The notes: generated from the sequence alone by a model not told the origin. A DNA stretch of 19,642 bases from JBGOUJ01 sp041477005 (GCA_041477005.1 JBGOUJ010000069.1:1-19642); one strand, 5' to 3'; positions 1-7,634 are shown, counted from the stretch's first letter. Made by a program: numbers and translations.

Positions 1-64
1 AAAGAAACGTCATAAAATAAATCATCAGGACACAGGAGTACATACTTTTGAACTAAAGAACTAC
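1..64. other. AT-rich sequence of foreign character abutting prfA
   Basis: The first 64 bases are about 31% G+C by my count, against a strongly GC-rich remainder. All frames carry stops, so no coding sequence continues through it. On the minus strand it begins immediately after the codons for S-S-G-P of release factor 1, where the GGQ codons should follow. It may be the end of a mobile element or intron, or an assembly chimera at a contig end. With 64 bases I cannot tell which: no terminal inverted repeat, transposase piece or group II 5' consensus (GTGYG) is visible. Confidence 0.6.
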
Positions 65-757
65 AGGCCCGGAGGAGCAGAACGTATCGATGCGGATGTC
101 CTTGGCGTCGATCTGCACCTCGACCTCGTCGGCTTCCGGCAGCACCGCCACCGTCACCGCCGAAGTGTGCACACGGCCCTGCTGCTCGGTCGCCGGCACT
201 CGCTGCACCCGGTGGACGCCGCTCTCATACTTCATCTTGCTGTACACCTTGCGCCCCGAGACCAGGGCGATGACTTCCTTCGTGCCGCCCAAGGAAGATT
301 CGCTGATGGAAGTGACCTCGACCCGCCAGCGCTGGCTTTCTGCATACCGGCAGTACATCCGGAAGATCTCCGCGGCGAACAGCGTGGCCTCGTCGCCTCC
401 GGTGCCGGCGCGGATCTCGAGCACGATGCTTTTCTCGTCGTTGGGGTCTTTGGGCAGCAGCAGAGTTCGCAGCTCCTGCTCGATTTCACTGCGCTGCTTT
501 TCGAGCGCCGCCAGCTCCTGCTGCGCCAGCTCCCGCATTTCCGGGTCCGACTCTTCGAGCATCGACTGGATGCCCTCCAGGTCCTTCCGGATCGTCTTCC
601 AGACCCGGTATTTCTCAACCACATCGGCCAGATCGCTGTGCAGCTTCGCGGACTTGCCGTAGCGGGCCGGATCGGCGATGGTCGTGGGGTCGGCCAGTTG
701 CTGCGTCAACTCCTCGAACTTGGCCTCGAGTTGGTCGAGCCTGACTGTGTACTGCAT
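53..757 (-). CDS. prfA: Peptide chain release factor 1, interrupted at the GGQ motif
   Basis: RF1 reads UAA/UAG in the ribosomal A site and triggers peptidyl-tRNA hydrolysis. The N-terminal helical domain (starting MQYTVRLDQLEAKFEEL) and the PCRF domain with EIRAGTGGDEATLFA are intact. The start of the class-I RF domain (DIRIDTFCSSGP) is also present. The next residues should be GGQ, the catalytic tripeptide, but the frame reads V-V-L-stop. The protein is about 234 aa instead of about 355-360, so as written it lacks catalysis and the C-terminal third. I chose the ATG at 757 because it gives the family-typical N-terminus; an open extension to 784 exists but looks unlike RF1. It lies downstream of the DUF1385 gene on the same strand, a neighbourhood often seen with prfA/prmC; prmC, which methylates GGQ, would be expected next. 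Family certain; the reason for the interruption is open. Confidence 0.93.
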   Translation of the reverse strand: MQYTVRLDQLEAKFEELTQQLADPTTIADPARYGKSAKLHSDLADVVEKYRVWKTIRKDLEGIQSMLEESDPEMRELAQQELAALEKQRSEIEQELRTLLLPKDPNDEKSIVLEIRAGTGGDEATLFAAEIFRMYCRYAESQRWRVEVTSISESSLGGTKEVIALVSGRKVYSKMKYESGVHRVQRVPATEQQGRVHTSAVTVAVLPEADEVEVQIDAKDIRIDTFCSSGPVVL

Positions 758-784
758 AAAAGAAGCGATCAGAAGTGCAGCCAT

Positions 785-861
785 CAGCCGTCAGCTTTCA
801 GCCGTCAGCAACCCTTGCAGTGGGAGGGTTCCGCTTGCTGACGGCTGATAGCTGACGGCTG
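785..861. repeat. Nested inverted repeat (REP/MITE-like hairpin) between DUF1385 gene and prfA
   Basis: The 11-mer CAGCCGTCAGC occurs twice (785-795 and 799-809), and its exact reverse complement GCTGACGGCTG occurs twice (837-847 and 851-861). The centre holds AACCCT (810-815) and AGGGTT (825-830) around a 9-nt loop. The whole 77 bp can fold into one long stem with a short mismatch between the two arm units. It fills the spacer between two co-directional minus-strand genes and ends 2 nt from the DUF1385 stop codon. It could be a dispersed palindromic element, a transcript-stability or attenuation hairpin, or both. There is no T-tract, so it is not a classical intrinsic terminator. Confidence 0.9.
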
Positions 862-863
862 TC

Positions 864-1862
864 TTACGCGATCACCATCTCGCCGTTCTGCTGTTTTTCG
901 AGCGCCATCGCGCCATCGAGCGAGGTGATCGAGATCTCCAACTGGTCGTCAGAGGGGGGCTTGGTTGTGATTTTCTGCAGCCACAAGCCGGGCCTCACCA
1001 TCAGGGCCCATAGACTCCCCTGGCGCCGCGCCGCGAATCGAATCACCTCGTAGCTCAGCCCGGCCACCAGCGGCAGCAGCAGCACGCGGGAGAGCAGCCG
1101 CAGCGCGAAGCTTTGAAATGGCGCCAGCGCGTAGATCAGCATACTGATCACCATCACCACCAGCAGAAAGCTCGTCCCGCAGCGCGGGTGGAGCGTGGAA
1201 AAGGTGCGGGCGTTGGCCACATCCACCGGCCGTCCCGATTCGAAGTTGAAGACGACCTTGTGCTCCGCCCCGTGGTATTCGAACACGCGGCGGATGTCCT
1301 TCATTTGGGACAGGATTCCCAGGAAGGCAATGAAGATCAGCATCCGCACCAGCCCGTCGGCCAGGTTGAAGAAGACGTAGTGGTTGAGCAGCGCGTAGTG
1401 TTGCTTCAGCCGGGTCACCAGCACGAGCGGCACGAACTTGTATAGGAACAGGAAAAACCCGATTGAAACCAGCACGTTCAGCGTCAGCATGGTGTTCGAG
1501 ACCTGCGCCGGCTTGGCCGCGGGCTTCGACGGCTCCGGCTCGAGCGCGGCGTTGGCCGAGAAGCGCAGCGCCTTGATGCCGAGCGCCATGGCCTGTCCCA
1601 GCGTCCCCAGGCCGCGGAACACCGGGTACTTAAAAATCCGGTGCTTCTCGGACGGCCGCGCCAGCGGGGCCTGTTCCATGGCCACTGACCCGTCCGGCTT
1701 TCGCACGCTCACGCAGTAGCTGTGCGGCGCGCGCATCATGACGCCTTCGATCACCGCCTGCCCGCCGACCAGCAGCTCTTCGCCGCTTTCGAGCACCGGC
1801 ATCAATTGGATGTGCGCCGCCAGCCGGAAAAACCGCCGCACCTGGCACAGAAATGAGTCCAT
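864..1862 (-). CDS. DUF1385 (YqhQ-like) integral membrane protein
   Basis: This is a DUF1385 family protein of unknown biochemical role. Diagnostic stretches are GGQAVIEGVMMRAPHSY near residue 32, YHGAEHKVVFNFESG in a central loop, and HPRCGTSFL just before the last membrane section. Hydrophobic segments fit about four transmembrane helices (NVLVSIGFFLFLYKFVPLVL, a middle one around MLIFIAFLGIL, then two after CGTSFL). I chose the ATG at 1862 because AGGAG (1870-1874) sits 7 nt upstream and a TATAAT box is close behind; the frame is open to 1910. At 332 aa it is of normal family length. The gene precedes prfA on the same strand, matching a recurrent DUF1385-prmC/prfA neighbourhood in bacteria. 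This suggests, but does not prove, a link to the translation apparatus or simply a conserved operon. Confidence 0.9.
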   Translation of the reverse strand: MDSFLCQVRRFFRLAAHIQLMPVLESGEELLVGGQAVIEGVMMRAPHSYCVSVRKPDGSVAMEQAPLARPSEKHRIFKYPVFRGLGTLGQAMALGIKALRFSANAALEPEPSKPAAKPAQVSNTMLTLNVLVSIGFFLFLYKFVPLVLVTRLKQHYALLNHYVFFNLADGLVRMLIFIAFLGILSQMKDIRRVFEYHGAEHKVVFNFESGRPVDVANARTFSTLHPRCGTSFLLVVMVISMLIYALAPFQSFALRLLSRVLLLPLVAGLSYEVIRFAARRQGSLWALMVRPGLWLQKITTKPPSDDQLEISITSLDGAMALEKQQNGEMVIA

Positions 1863-1881
1863 TCCACTGCTCCTGGACCTC

Positions 1882-1887
1882 ATTATA
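1882..1887 (-). promoter_or_regulatory. Candidate -10 box (TATAAT) for the DUF1385 gene
   Basis: A perfect TATAAT lies on the minus strand 19 nt upstream of the ATG at 1862, with a Shine-Dalgarno AGGAG between. The expected transcript would begin near 1875, leaving a very short leader. No good -35 hexamer is visible at 16-18 bp, so this is a tentative call. Confidence 0.4.
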
Positions 1888-1957
1888 GCAAGTGGCGCAG
1901 GCGCTTCCACGTCCGCCTGGCTCGGAATCGGTGCAGAGTGTCAACTCCGCTATCTGG

Positions 1958-1963
1958 TACACT
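1958..1963 (+). promoter_or_regulatory. Candidate -10 box (TACACT), possibly leaderless start
   Basis: TACACT (TAnnnT type) ends 6 nt before the ATG at 1970, so transcription would begin at or next to the start codon. There is no Shine-Dalgarno sequence before that ATG, as expected for a leaderless mRNA. No clear -35 is visible. This is the divergent partner of the minus-strand promoter at 1882-1887. Confidence 0.3.
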
Positions 1964-1969
1964 ACCGGT

Positions 1970-2329
1970 ATGCTGCGTGGCTTGTGGCGAGTCATTCGCC
2001 CGGCGGTCTTCTGGAGCTACCGGCGCGGTTCCTGGCAATACGATATTATGGTCGGCCTGATTTTGATCTTCGTCTTCGCCACCCCGCGCTTCTGGTTTCG
2101 GGATCAGCCCAACCCGCAGCAGATCGTGATGCTGCCGGGCGAGGCCGGACGCCCTTCCTTCTGGATTGATCCCGAGCTCGTCCGGGAGACGGCCCCCGAC
2201 CAGATCGAGGCCAAGATCGGCCCCTTGCTTCAGAAGCGCACCGGCAAAGCGGTCACCATCCTGAAGGTCGAGCCCATCACCGACGACGAAGGCAACCTCA
2301 AAGGCTATCTCGTCCGAGCCAAGTCTTAG
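1970..2329 (+). CDS. Small membrane-anchored protein of unknown function
   Basis: I do not recognise the family. The protein is 119 aa: a basic N-terminal stretch (MLRGLWRVIRPAVFWSYRR), one transmembrane helix around residues 26-41 (IMVGLILIFVFATPRF), then a soluble domain of about 75 residues. The topology is probably N-in, with the C-terminal domain in the periplasm. The soluble part contains PELVRETAPDQIEAKI and a KAVTILKVEPI strand and looks like a compact alpha/beta fold, but no motif stands out. The ATG at 1970 places the basic stretch and helix at the N-terminus; the frame is open further upstream, but that part overlaps the divergent DUF1385 promoter region. Its stop is 1 nt before the GTG of the LolA-like gene, so the two are translationally coupled and may act together in the cell envelope. 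Confidence 0.75.
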   Translation: MLRGLWRVIRPAVFWSYRRGSWQYDIMVGLILIFVFATPRFWFRDQPNPQQIVMLPGEAGRPSFWIDPELVRETAPDQIEAKIGPLLQKRTGKAVTILKVEPITDDEGNLKGYLVRAKS

Positions 2330-2330
2330 C

Positions 2331-2999
2331 GTGCGCACCCTGCTGACTGCCCTGCTCCTGCTCGCCCCGCTCCAAGCCGAGACTCTGGAGTCCGTCCTCA
2401 ATCACCTGGATGAGGCCGCCGCCTCGTTCCAGTGCCTCACCGCTCAGATCCGCATGGTCAAGCACACCGCCATCGTCGATGCCGACGACGTCAGCGAAGG
2501 CACGATCTGGGTCAAGCGGGTCAAGCCCCACGTCTCCCGCCTGCTGATCGAGTTCACGGTCCCCGACACCTTCTACGTGGCGCTCTCGGAGAAAAAGGGG
2601 GAAATCTACCGCCCCAAGATCGCCACCGTGGAAGAATATGACGTCAGCAAATTTCGGCATCTGAAAGACCAGCTTTGGCTGCTCTCGTTCGGCACTGCCG
2701 GCCGCGATCTGACCATGCACTACCGCGTGCGGCTGGAGGGAAGTGAATCGGTGGGGAGCACGGCGGCGGTGAAGCTCGAGCTGGTTCCGAACTCCAAGGA
2801 GATGCTGCAGCAATTCCCGCGCCTCGAGATGTGGATCGACACCGGCCACTGGCAGCCGGTGCAGCAGAAGTTCTACGACATCACTCCGGGGGATTTCCGA
2901 ATCTCCACCTTCACCGATATCAAGCTGAACGTACGCTTCCCCGACTCACGCCTGGAAATCCACGCCCCGGGCGCCAAGCGGGTTCACCCGCAGAGATAG
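2331..2999 (+). CDS. LolA-like outer-membrane lipoprotein carrier/sorting protein
   Basis: A 222-aa exported protein with a short signal peptide (MRTLLTALLLLAPLQA, cleavage likely after residue 16). The remainder reads as a half-open beta-barrel of the LolA/LolB superfamily: repeated strands such as GTIWVKRVKPHVSRLLIEF, a GEIYRPKIATVEEYDV strand and a late RISTFTDIKLN strand. LolA chaperones lipoproteins across the periplasm from LolCDE to LolB. Many LolA-like proteins in acidobacteria-type genomes are paralogues whose cargo is unknown, so I do not give the symbol lolA. The start is GTG, one base after the stop of the membrane-anchored protein upstream, indicating coupling. It converges with the secreted-protein gene at 3011, leaving only 11 bp between stops. 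Confidence 0.72.
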   Translation: MRTLLTALLLLAPLQAETLESVLNHLDEAAASFQCLTAQIRMVKHTAIVDADDVSEGTIWVKRVKPHVSRLLIEFTVPDTFYVALSEKKGEIYRPKIATVEEYDVSKFRHLKDQLWLLSFGTAGRDLTMHYRVRLEGSESVGSTAAVKLELVPNSKEMLQQFPRLEMWIDTGHWQPVQQKFYDITPGDFRISTFTDIKLNVRFPDSRLEIHAPGAKRVHPQR

Positions 3000-3010
3000 C
3001 TGCTCTTCTG

Positions 3011-3838
3011 CTATTTCTTCTCGTCCTTCTTCTTGTCGTCGACCTTCTTGTCGTCGACGATGCCCTCGTACCGGATGCCGGTCTGGGACTTGAACTGTTT
3101 ATAGTCCTCGTACTTCACCGTCATGCGCACGCGCTGGTCGCCGGTTTGGAAATGCAGCACATCGTCGGCGCGGGTCAAAACGGGGAACCAGTACTTGCCG
3201 TCGATCTGGTCTCGGTAGGTCTCGAAGCGGGGGTACTGGTGGTCAGAGCCCTTCTTCTGAATACCCACTCCCTTTCCGTAGGTCTTGACAATCTGCAGAT
3301 CCCGCTGGTCCACCCAGATCTGCCCTTCGAAGTAACGCTGCCCGGACTGCATGGTCTTGGGCTTGACGGCGAACACGTACGTCTCGAGCTCGTCCGCCTT
3401 CTGCGGGCCCACGTAGCTGACAGTGTACTTCGGAATGTCTTCTGTGGTTAACACGAAGGGCTGCACGTTGCGCAAGTCTTGCTCGTCCCCGGGATCCAGC
3501 GAGATGCGCTGCAAGGTCGGCATCGGAGCGCGCACCACGCGCTCGATCCGCTTGCCCTGCGGCGTGAAAATGATGTCGGAGACAAGCTCGTAGCGCCCCC
3601 GCTGGCTCCCATCGTTATCCAGCTCGATGACGCGCACCGTCTGGCGATAGGTGTAGTTATCGCGCGCCTGCTTGAACTCCAGTTCCTTGGCGGCGAACTT
3701 CTGGATGATTTGGTCGACGGGAACGGTGGGCGAGGTTGCGTTGGCCGCCACTACCACGGGGGCCTGTTGCGCCCCCGCCGCCCCGGCGGCCAGGAGCGCG
3801 GCCAAAGTCCAACGCAAAACAGACAAGGGAGTCATCAT
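3011..3838 (-). CDS. Secreted protein with LolA-like beta strands and a Lys/Asp-rich tail
   Basis: A 275-aa protein with a clear signal peptide (MMTPLSVLRWTLAALLAAGAAGA). The body is rich in paired strands (YTYRQTVRVIELDNDG, RYEVS-type segments, GQIWVDQRDLQIVKTYG, RFETYRDQIDGKYWFP). This resembles outer-membrane lipoprotein-sorting (LolA-superfamily) proteins, but I cannot assign a named family. The C-terminus ends in alternating Asp/Lys (IVDDKKVDDKKKDEKK), built from a tandem 15-bp repeat. AAGAGG lies just upstream of the ATGATG start at 3838. It is downstream of, and co-directional with, the gene at 3911-4363 (72-bp gap), so the two may share a transcript. It is convergent with the LolA-like gene. 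A periplasmic or outer-membrane location is inferred from the signal peptide. Confidence 0.7.
   Translation of the reverse strand: MMTPLSVLRWTLAALLAAGAAGAQQAPVVVAANATSPTVPVDQIIQKFAAKELEFKQARDNYTYRQTVRVIELDNDGSQRGRYELVSDIIFTPQGKRIERVVRAPMPTLQRISLDPGDEQDLRNVQPFVLTTEDIPKYTVSYVGPQKADELETYVFAVKPKTMQSGQRYFEGQIWVDQRDLQIVKTYGKGVGIQKKGSDHQYPRFETYRDQIDGKYWFPVLTRADDVLHFQTGDQRVRMTVKYEDYKQFKSQTGIRYEGIVDDKKVDDKKKDEKK
3029..3058 (-). repeat. Tandem 15-bp repeat in the C-terminal tail
   Basis: Two exact adjacent copies of CTTCTTGTCGTCGAC (plus-strand reading), at 3029-3043 and 3044-3058. They encode V-D-D-K-K twice at the C-terminus of the secreted protein. In-frame, so copy-number change by slippage would lengthen the charged tail without breaking the frame. 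Confidence 0.9.
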
Positions 3839-3910
3839 ACACCTCTTGACGCAGATTGACGCCGGAAACCAGTATTCCGTTACCAGGGTACCTAAGAGGA
3901 GAGGATTAGA

Positions 3911-4363
3911 TCAAGTGCGGGCGGCGTCGCTGGCGAGGGTGGCAAAGCGCCGGCCCATGGCGTTGGCGAAAAACTCGAGGGTATTCGACATTTCGAGCAG
4001 CGCCAGCTTGGCCGAGTCCGGACGGAATCGGGATACGGCAGAAAACCAAAGCCCCAGCAGCCGGAAGTTGATCATCAGCAGACGCTGCTCTGCGGTGTAG
4101 CTTTCGGCCTGGGACGTGGCCGCGTGGCCCAGCAGGTACTTCAACGAGCGGTAATCGCGCTCCAGCGCGTGGCAGAAGCCCGCCAGATTATCCGAGTTGT
4201 TGGCGTGCAGCTTGTGGCGAACGTCGACGAAGCTGAGATGATTGGCGACGGCTACCTTCTGGGCGTATTCTGGCGCGGACCGCGTGCGCAGGATCAAAAT
4301 CACGGTGTAGCGGAACCAGTAGAAGAAGAGGGCCAGCGAAACGCCGATGATGAGGGTTGCCAT
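3911..4363 (-). CDS. Single-pass membrane protein of unknown function
   Basis: 150 aa; I do not recognise the family. Residues 3-26 (TLIIGVSLALFFYWFRYTVI) form an N-terminal transmembrane helix followed by positive residues (LRTRSAP), which suggests the rest stays in the cytoplasm. The remainder is predicted to be almost all helical, with several aromatic/charged amphipathic stretches (LERDYRSLKYLLGH, RLLMINFRLLGLWFSAVSRF, LEMSNTLEFFANAMGRRF). No catalytic motif is apparent. The ATG at 4363 is chosen because it gives the membrane helix at the N-terminus; no convincing Shine-Dalgarno sequence precedes it. It is upstream of the secreted-protein gene on the same strand. Divergent from it, across about 280 bp, is the HD-domain gene. 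Confidence 0.7.
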   Translation of the reverse strand: MATLIIGVSLALFFYWFRYTVILILRTRSAPEYAQKVAVANHLSFVDVRHKLHANNSDNLAGFCHALERDYRSLKYLLGHAATSQAESYTAEQRLLMINFRLLGLWFSAVSRFRPDSAKLALLEMSNTLEFFANAMGRRFATLASDAART

Positions 4364-4507
4364 CGTGGTTCTTATCGGCAGGATGGAGTCCAGGTCCTAA
4401 ACAACCTAACTATCTCCTAGAACTCTCCCCAGCCACAGCTAGAGTACCACAGGAGGCTATTTTCTAGCAAGAGGTTTTTTTTCATCTATTTATGTGTTTG
4501 CAAGTGT

Positions 4508-4535
4508 TTGAAAAAACACAGGTTAGTACTAGACT
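4508..4535 (+). promoter_or_regulatory. Sigma70-like promoter for the HD-domain gene
   Basis: TTGAAA (4508-4513), a 16-bp spacer and TAGACT (4530-4535) make a plausible vegetative promoter in an AT-rich patch of the intergenic region. Transcription would start near 4542, giving a leader of about 100 nt that contains the hairpin at 4582-4599. Confidence 0.45.
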
Positions 4536-4581
4536 TCTCATGTACAGGTCCGCCGCCCGGTTGCAGGATCGGTCCCCGGCC

Positions 4582-4599
4582 TGTGGAATTGGTTCCACA
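4582..4599. promoter_or_regulatory. Perfect inverted repeat in the leader of the HD-domain gene
   Basis: TGTGGAA-TTGG-TTCCACA is a perfect 7-bp stem with a 4-nt loop, 46 nt upstream of the ATG at 4646 and downstream of the predicted promoter. There is no T-tract after it on the plus strand, so it is not an intrinsic terminator. It could be an RNA leader hairpin or an operator dyad. Confidence 0.5.
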
Positions 4600-4645
4600 A
4601 AAAGTTTGTATGGCGCTCCGGTACGGAAACGCCCAAAATAACTCT

Positions 4646-5230
4646 ATGACGCGCGAACGCGCCCTCGAGATCCTATTCCAGTATACCCGTTCCGAGAGTC
4701 TCCGGAAGCATGCTCTGGCCGTAGAGGCGTGCGTGGCAGCCTACGCCGGGAAGTTCGGCGAGGATCCGCAGTTGTGGTCGGTAACCGCGTTGCTGCACGA
4801 CTTTGATTACGAGATCCACCCCGACGCGCCCGATCACCCCATGAAAGGCTCGGCGATTCTGGCTGAACTGGGAGTGAGCGACGAGATCCGCCGGGCGATT
4901 CTATCGCACGCCAACTACAGCGGCGTGCCGCGGGAGAGCCGGCTGGAGAAAACCCTGTTCGCCTGCGACGAGCTAGCCGGCTTCATCACCGCCGTCACAT
5001 TGGTGAAGCCCAACAAGAGCCTGTCGGAAGTGACCGCCCAGTCGGTGCGAAAGAAAATGAAGGACAAAGCGTTCGCCCGCTCCGTCAGCCGCGAAGACAT
5101 CCTCAACGGCGCCACGGAGCTCGGCGTGGACCTGGAGGCACACATCGCTTTCTGCATCGAGGCCATGAAAGCCCGCGCGGCCGAGCTGGGCCTGAGTGGA
5201 ACTATCCGGCTTACCGAGCCGGGACCGTGA
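4646..5230 (+). CDS. HD-domain metal-dependent phosphohydrolase (HDIG family)
   Basis: 194 aa. HD-superfamily hydrolases cleave phosphate esters using a binuclear metal site. Visible metal ligands are His22 (RKHALAVEA), the HD pair at residues 51-52 (ALLHDFDYE), His64 (PDHPMKG), His88 (LSHANYSG) and Asp108 (CDELAGF). The length and these spacings fit the small stand-alone HDIG hydrolases found in many bacteria, whose substrate (nucleotide or other phosphoester) is usually unknown. It lacks the GYP motif of cyclic-di-GMP phosphodiesterases. I chose the ATG at 4646, where homology-like sequence begins (MTRERALEILFQYT); the frame is open back to 4508, but that part has no domain character and overlaps the promoter and leader hairpin. 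A terminator overlaps its stop codon. Cytoplasmic, single-gene unit. Confidence 0.85.
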   Translation: MTRERALEILFQYTRSESLRKHALAVEACVAAYAGKFGEDPQLWSVTALLHDFDYEIHPDAPDHPMKGSAILAELGVSDEIRRAILSHANYSGVPRESRLEKTLFACDELAGFITAVTLVKPNKSLSEVTAQSVRKKMKDKAFARSVSREDILNGATELGVDLEAHIAFCIEAMKARAAELGLSGTIRLTEPGP

Positions 5231-5250
5231 GTGTGAGAAACGGTTTTTCT
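5224..5250 (+). terminator. Intrinsic terminator overlapping the stop of the HD-domain gene
   Basis: ACCGT (5224-5228) pairs with ACGGT (5240-5244), followed directly by a T-rich run (TTTTCTT). The TGA stop codon lies in the loop side of the stem. The stem is short (5 bp), so strength is uncertain. Confidence 0.4.
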
Positions 5251-5253
5251 TGC

Positions 5254-5311
5254 CGCACGCGGCGTCCGTGCGTGAGACCGCCTTCCGGTCGCGGCCCGGG
5301 ACGGACCCGGG
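5254..5311. other. Cluster of three small hairpins between convergent genes
   Basis: CGCACG/CGTGCG (5254-5259 with 5267-5272), GACCG/CGGTC (5276-5280 with 5286-5290) and CCCGGG/CCCGGG (5295-5300 with 5306-5311) follow one another with 5-7 nt loops. They fill the 88-bp gap between the stops of the HD-domain gene and the mutase gene. They probably serve as a two-way termination or 3'-end stabilising region; no minus-strand T-tract is apparent. Confidence 0.45.
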
Positions 5312-5318
5312 GGTTCAC

Positions 5319-6832
<1,514 letters not shown>

Positions 6833-6836
<4 letters not shown>

Positions 6837-7126
6837 GACTTCTCGCGCGAGATGCGGCGGGCGTTGCGGAACGAAGAAACTCCGAAGCCGCCCATCATCA
6901 CGACAAAGATGGCCACGACAGCCATCTTGAACAGCGCCTCGCCCTCGCCGTTGAACTTCTGGAAACTCTTGACCAGCCAGAGAGCGCCCCAGGCGGCCAG
7001 CACCAGGAACACGAAGCCCACCACCTCTTGAAACAGGGCGCGCAGCACCCTCCAGATGCGGCTCGCCGCCTCAGCGAGATACCTTAAGTTCCTAGTGGCG
7101 GCGACCGCTGTTCGCAGGTTCAACAT
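6833..7126 (-). CDS. Small two-helix membrane protein coupled to the mutase gene
   Basis: 97 aa, family not recognised. Two hydrophobic segments, around residues 36-52 (EVVGFVFLVLAAWGALWLV) and 67-84 (KMAVVAIFVVMMGGFGVSSF), are joined by a short charged loop (KSFQKFNGEGE). The N- and C-termini are Arg-rich, which suggests both lie in the cytoplasm. The ATG at 7126 has an AGGA about 10 nt upstream. The stop codon TGA overlaps the GTG start of the mutase subunit, so ribosomes finishing this protein can re-initiate on the mutase. A functional link to the mutase is possible but nothing in the sequence shows it; shared transcription alone explains the layout. Confidence 0.75.
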
Positions 7127-7255
7127 TCAGGTTTATCCTAGCATGGCGCCGGCGGCGAACACGGTATCGAAACGGCCGTGGGAGCCGATATGAATAGATG
7201 AATAGAACGGATCATTGCCTTTCTGGTCCGAATTTGTTTCAATACGAACAGGGAG

Positions 7256-7267
7256 CTCCAATTGGAG
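7256..7267. promoter_or_regulatory. Perfect 12-bp palindrome in a divergent intergenic region
   Basis: CTCCAATTGGAG is a perfect palindrome, overlapping a second one (GGAGCTCC, 7252-7259). It lies about 90 bp before the ATG at 7356 and about 130 bp before the divergent start at 7126. It could be a binding site for a dimeric regulator. No good promoter hexamers frame it: TTGTTT at 7235-7240 with TCCAAT 17 bp on is the best I see. Confidence 0.3.
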
Positions 7268-7355
7268 GGAATGGAACTTCCTCCCGACCGCGCGCGTCCA
7301 TTCCATCGGGCGGCGAATGCAGCAAGTACGGTTTAGGCGCGAAAAGGATGAGGCC

Positions 7356-7634
7356 ATGGACGACAGGCTGAAGCACCTGATGCAGGAGCTGGGAAACGCC
7401 ATAAATGAATCGCTGTCGGACTCCGAAGCGATCGCCCAGGCCATCGGTGAAATCAGGCAAGCCGGCTACGACGTCTTTTTGGTTCTCGAAGCCACCATCG
7501 GCTTCAACAAGCGCCCGGCCGAAGACGAGACCCAGGGGGAAGAAGCCGCCGCCCGCCCCGCACCCGAGAAGATCAGCCTCACCCGGCAGGATCACGATTT
7601 CCTGCGGGCCATGAAGATCTCCGTCGTCGAATAA
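7356..7634 (+). CDS. Small acidic protein of unknown function (92 aa)
   Basis: I do not recognise the family. The protein has a helical N-terminal half (MDDRLKHLMQELGNAINESL, then EAIAQAIGEIRQAGYDVFLVLEATIGF). A low-complexity acidic/Ala-Pro linker (PAEDETQGEEAAARPAPE) follows, then a short C-terminal segment (KISLTRQDHDFLRAMKISVVE). There is no signal peptide or membrane helix. GATGAGG just upstream of the ATG at 7356 supplies a Shine-Dalgarno sequence and sets the start; the frame is open upstream to 7215 but that part is unlike a protein domain. A strong hairpin terminator follows at 7690, so it is probably transcribed alone. The SLTRQDHDFL tail could be a short linear interaction motif, but this is speculative. 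Confidence 0.7.
   Translation: MDDRLKHLMQELGNAINESLSDSEAIAQAIGEIRQAGYDVFLVLEATIGFNKRPAEDETQGEEAAARPAPEKISLTRQDHDFLRAMKISVVE

Noticed and set aside
1..64. Intein inserted in RF1 at GGQ
   Set aside because: An intein must be translated in frame with the host protein; here a stop codon follows three residues after the junction and no Cys/Ser-started intein block appears.
1..64. Group II intron 5' end after the prfA junction
   Set aside because: The bases after the junction (TGTAGTTC on the minus strand) do not match the GTGYG consensus, and too little sequence is present to see any domain.
785..861. CRISPR-like repeat array from the four similar 11-mers
   Set aside because: The units alternate in orientation with spacers of 3 nt and a 27-nt centre, which makes a hairpin, not a direct-repeat array; no cas genes are present.
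3000..3020. Bidirectional terminator in the 11-bp gap between convergent genes (ATAGC/GCTAT)
   Set aside because: The stem is 5 bp with a 9-nt loop and there is no clear T-tract on either strand; support is too thin.
4452..4482. Plus-strand terminator made of GCTA/TAGC followed by eight T
   Set aside because: The stem is only 4 bp with mismatches beyond it, and no plus-strand gene ends upstream, so I do not call it a terminator.
4508..4645. N-terminal extension of the HD hydrolase from 4508
   Set aside because: The extension overlaps the predicted promoter and leader hairpin and has no domain character; the conserved protein begins at the ATG at 4646.
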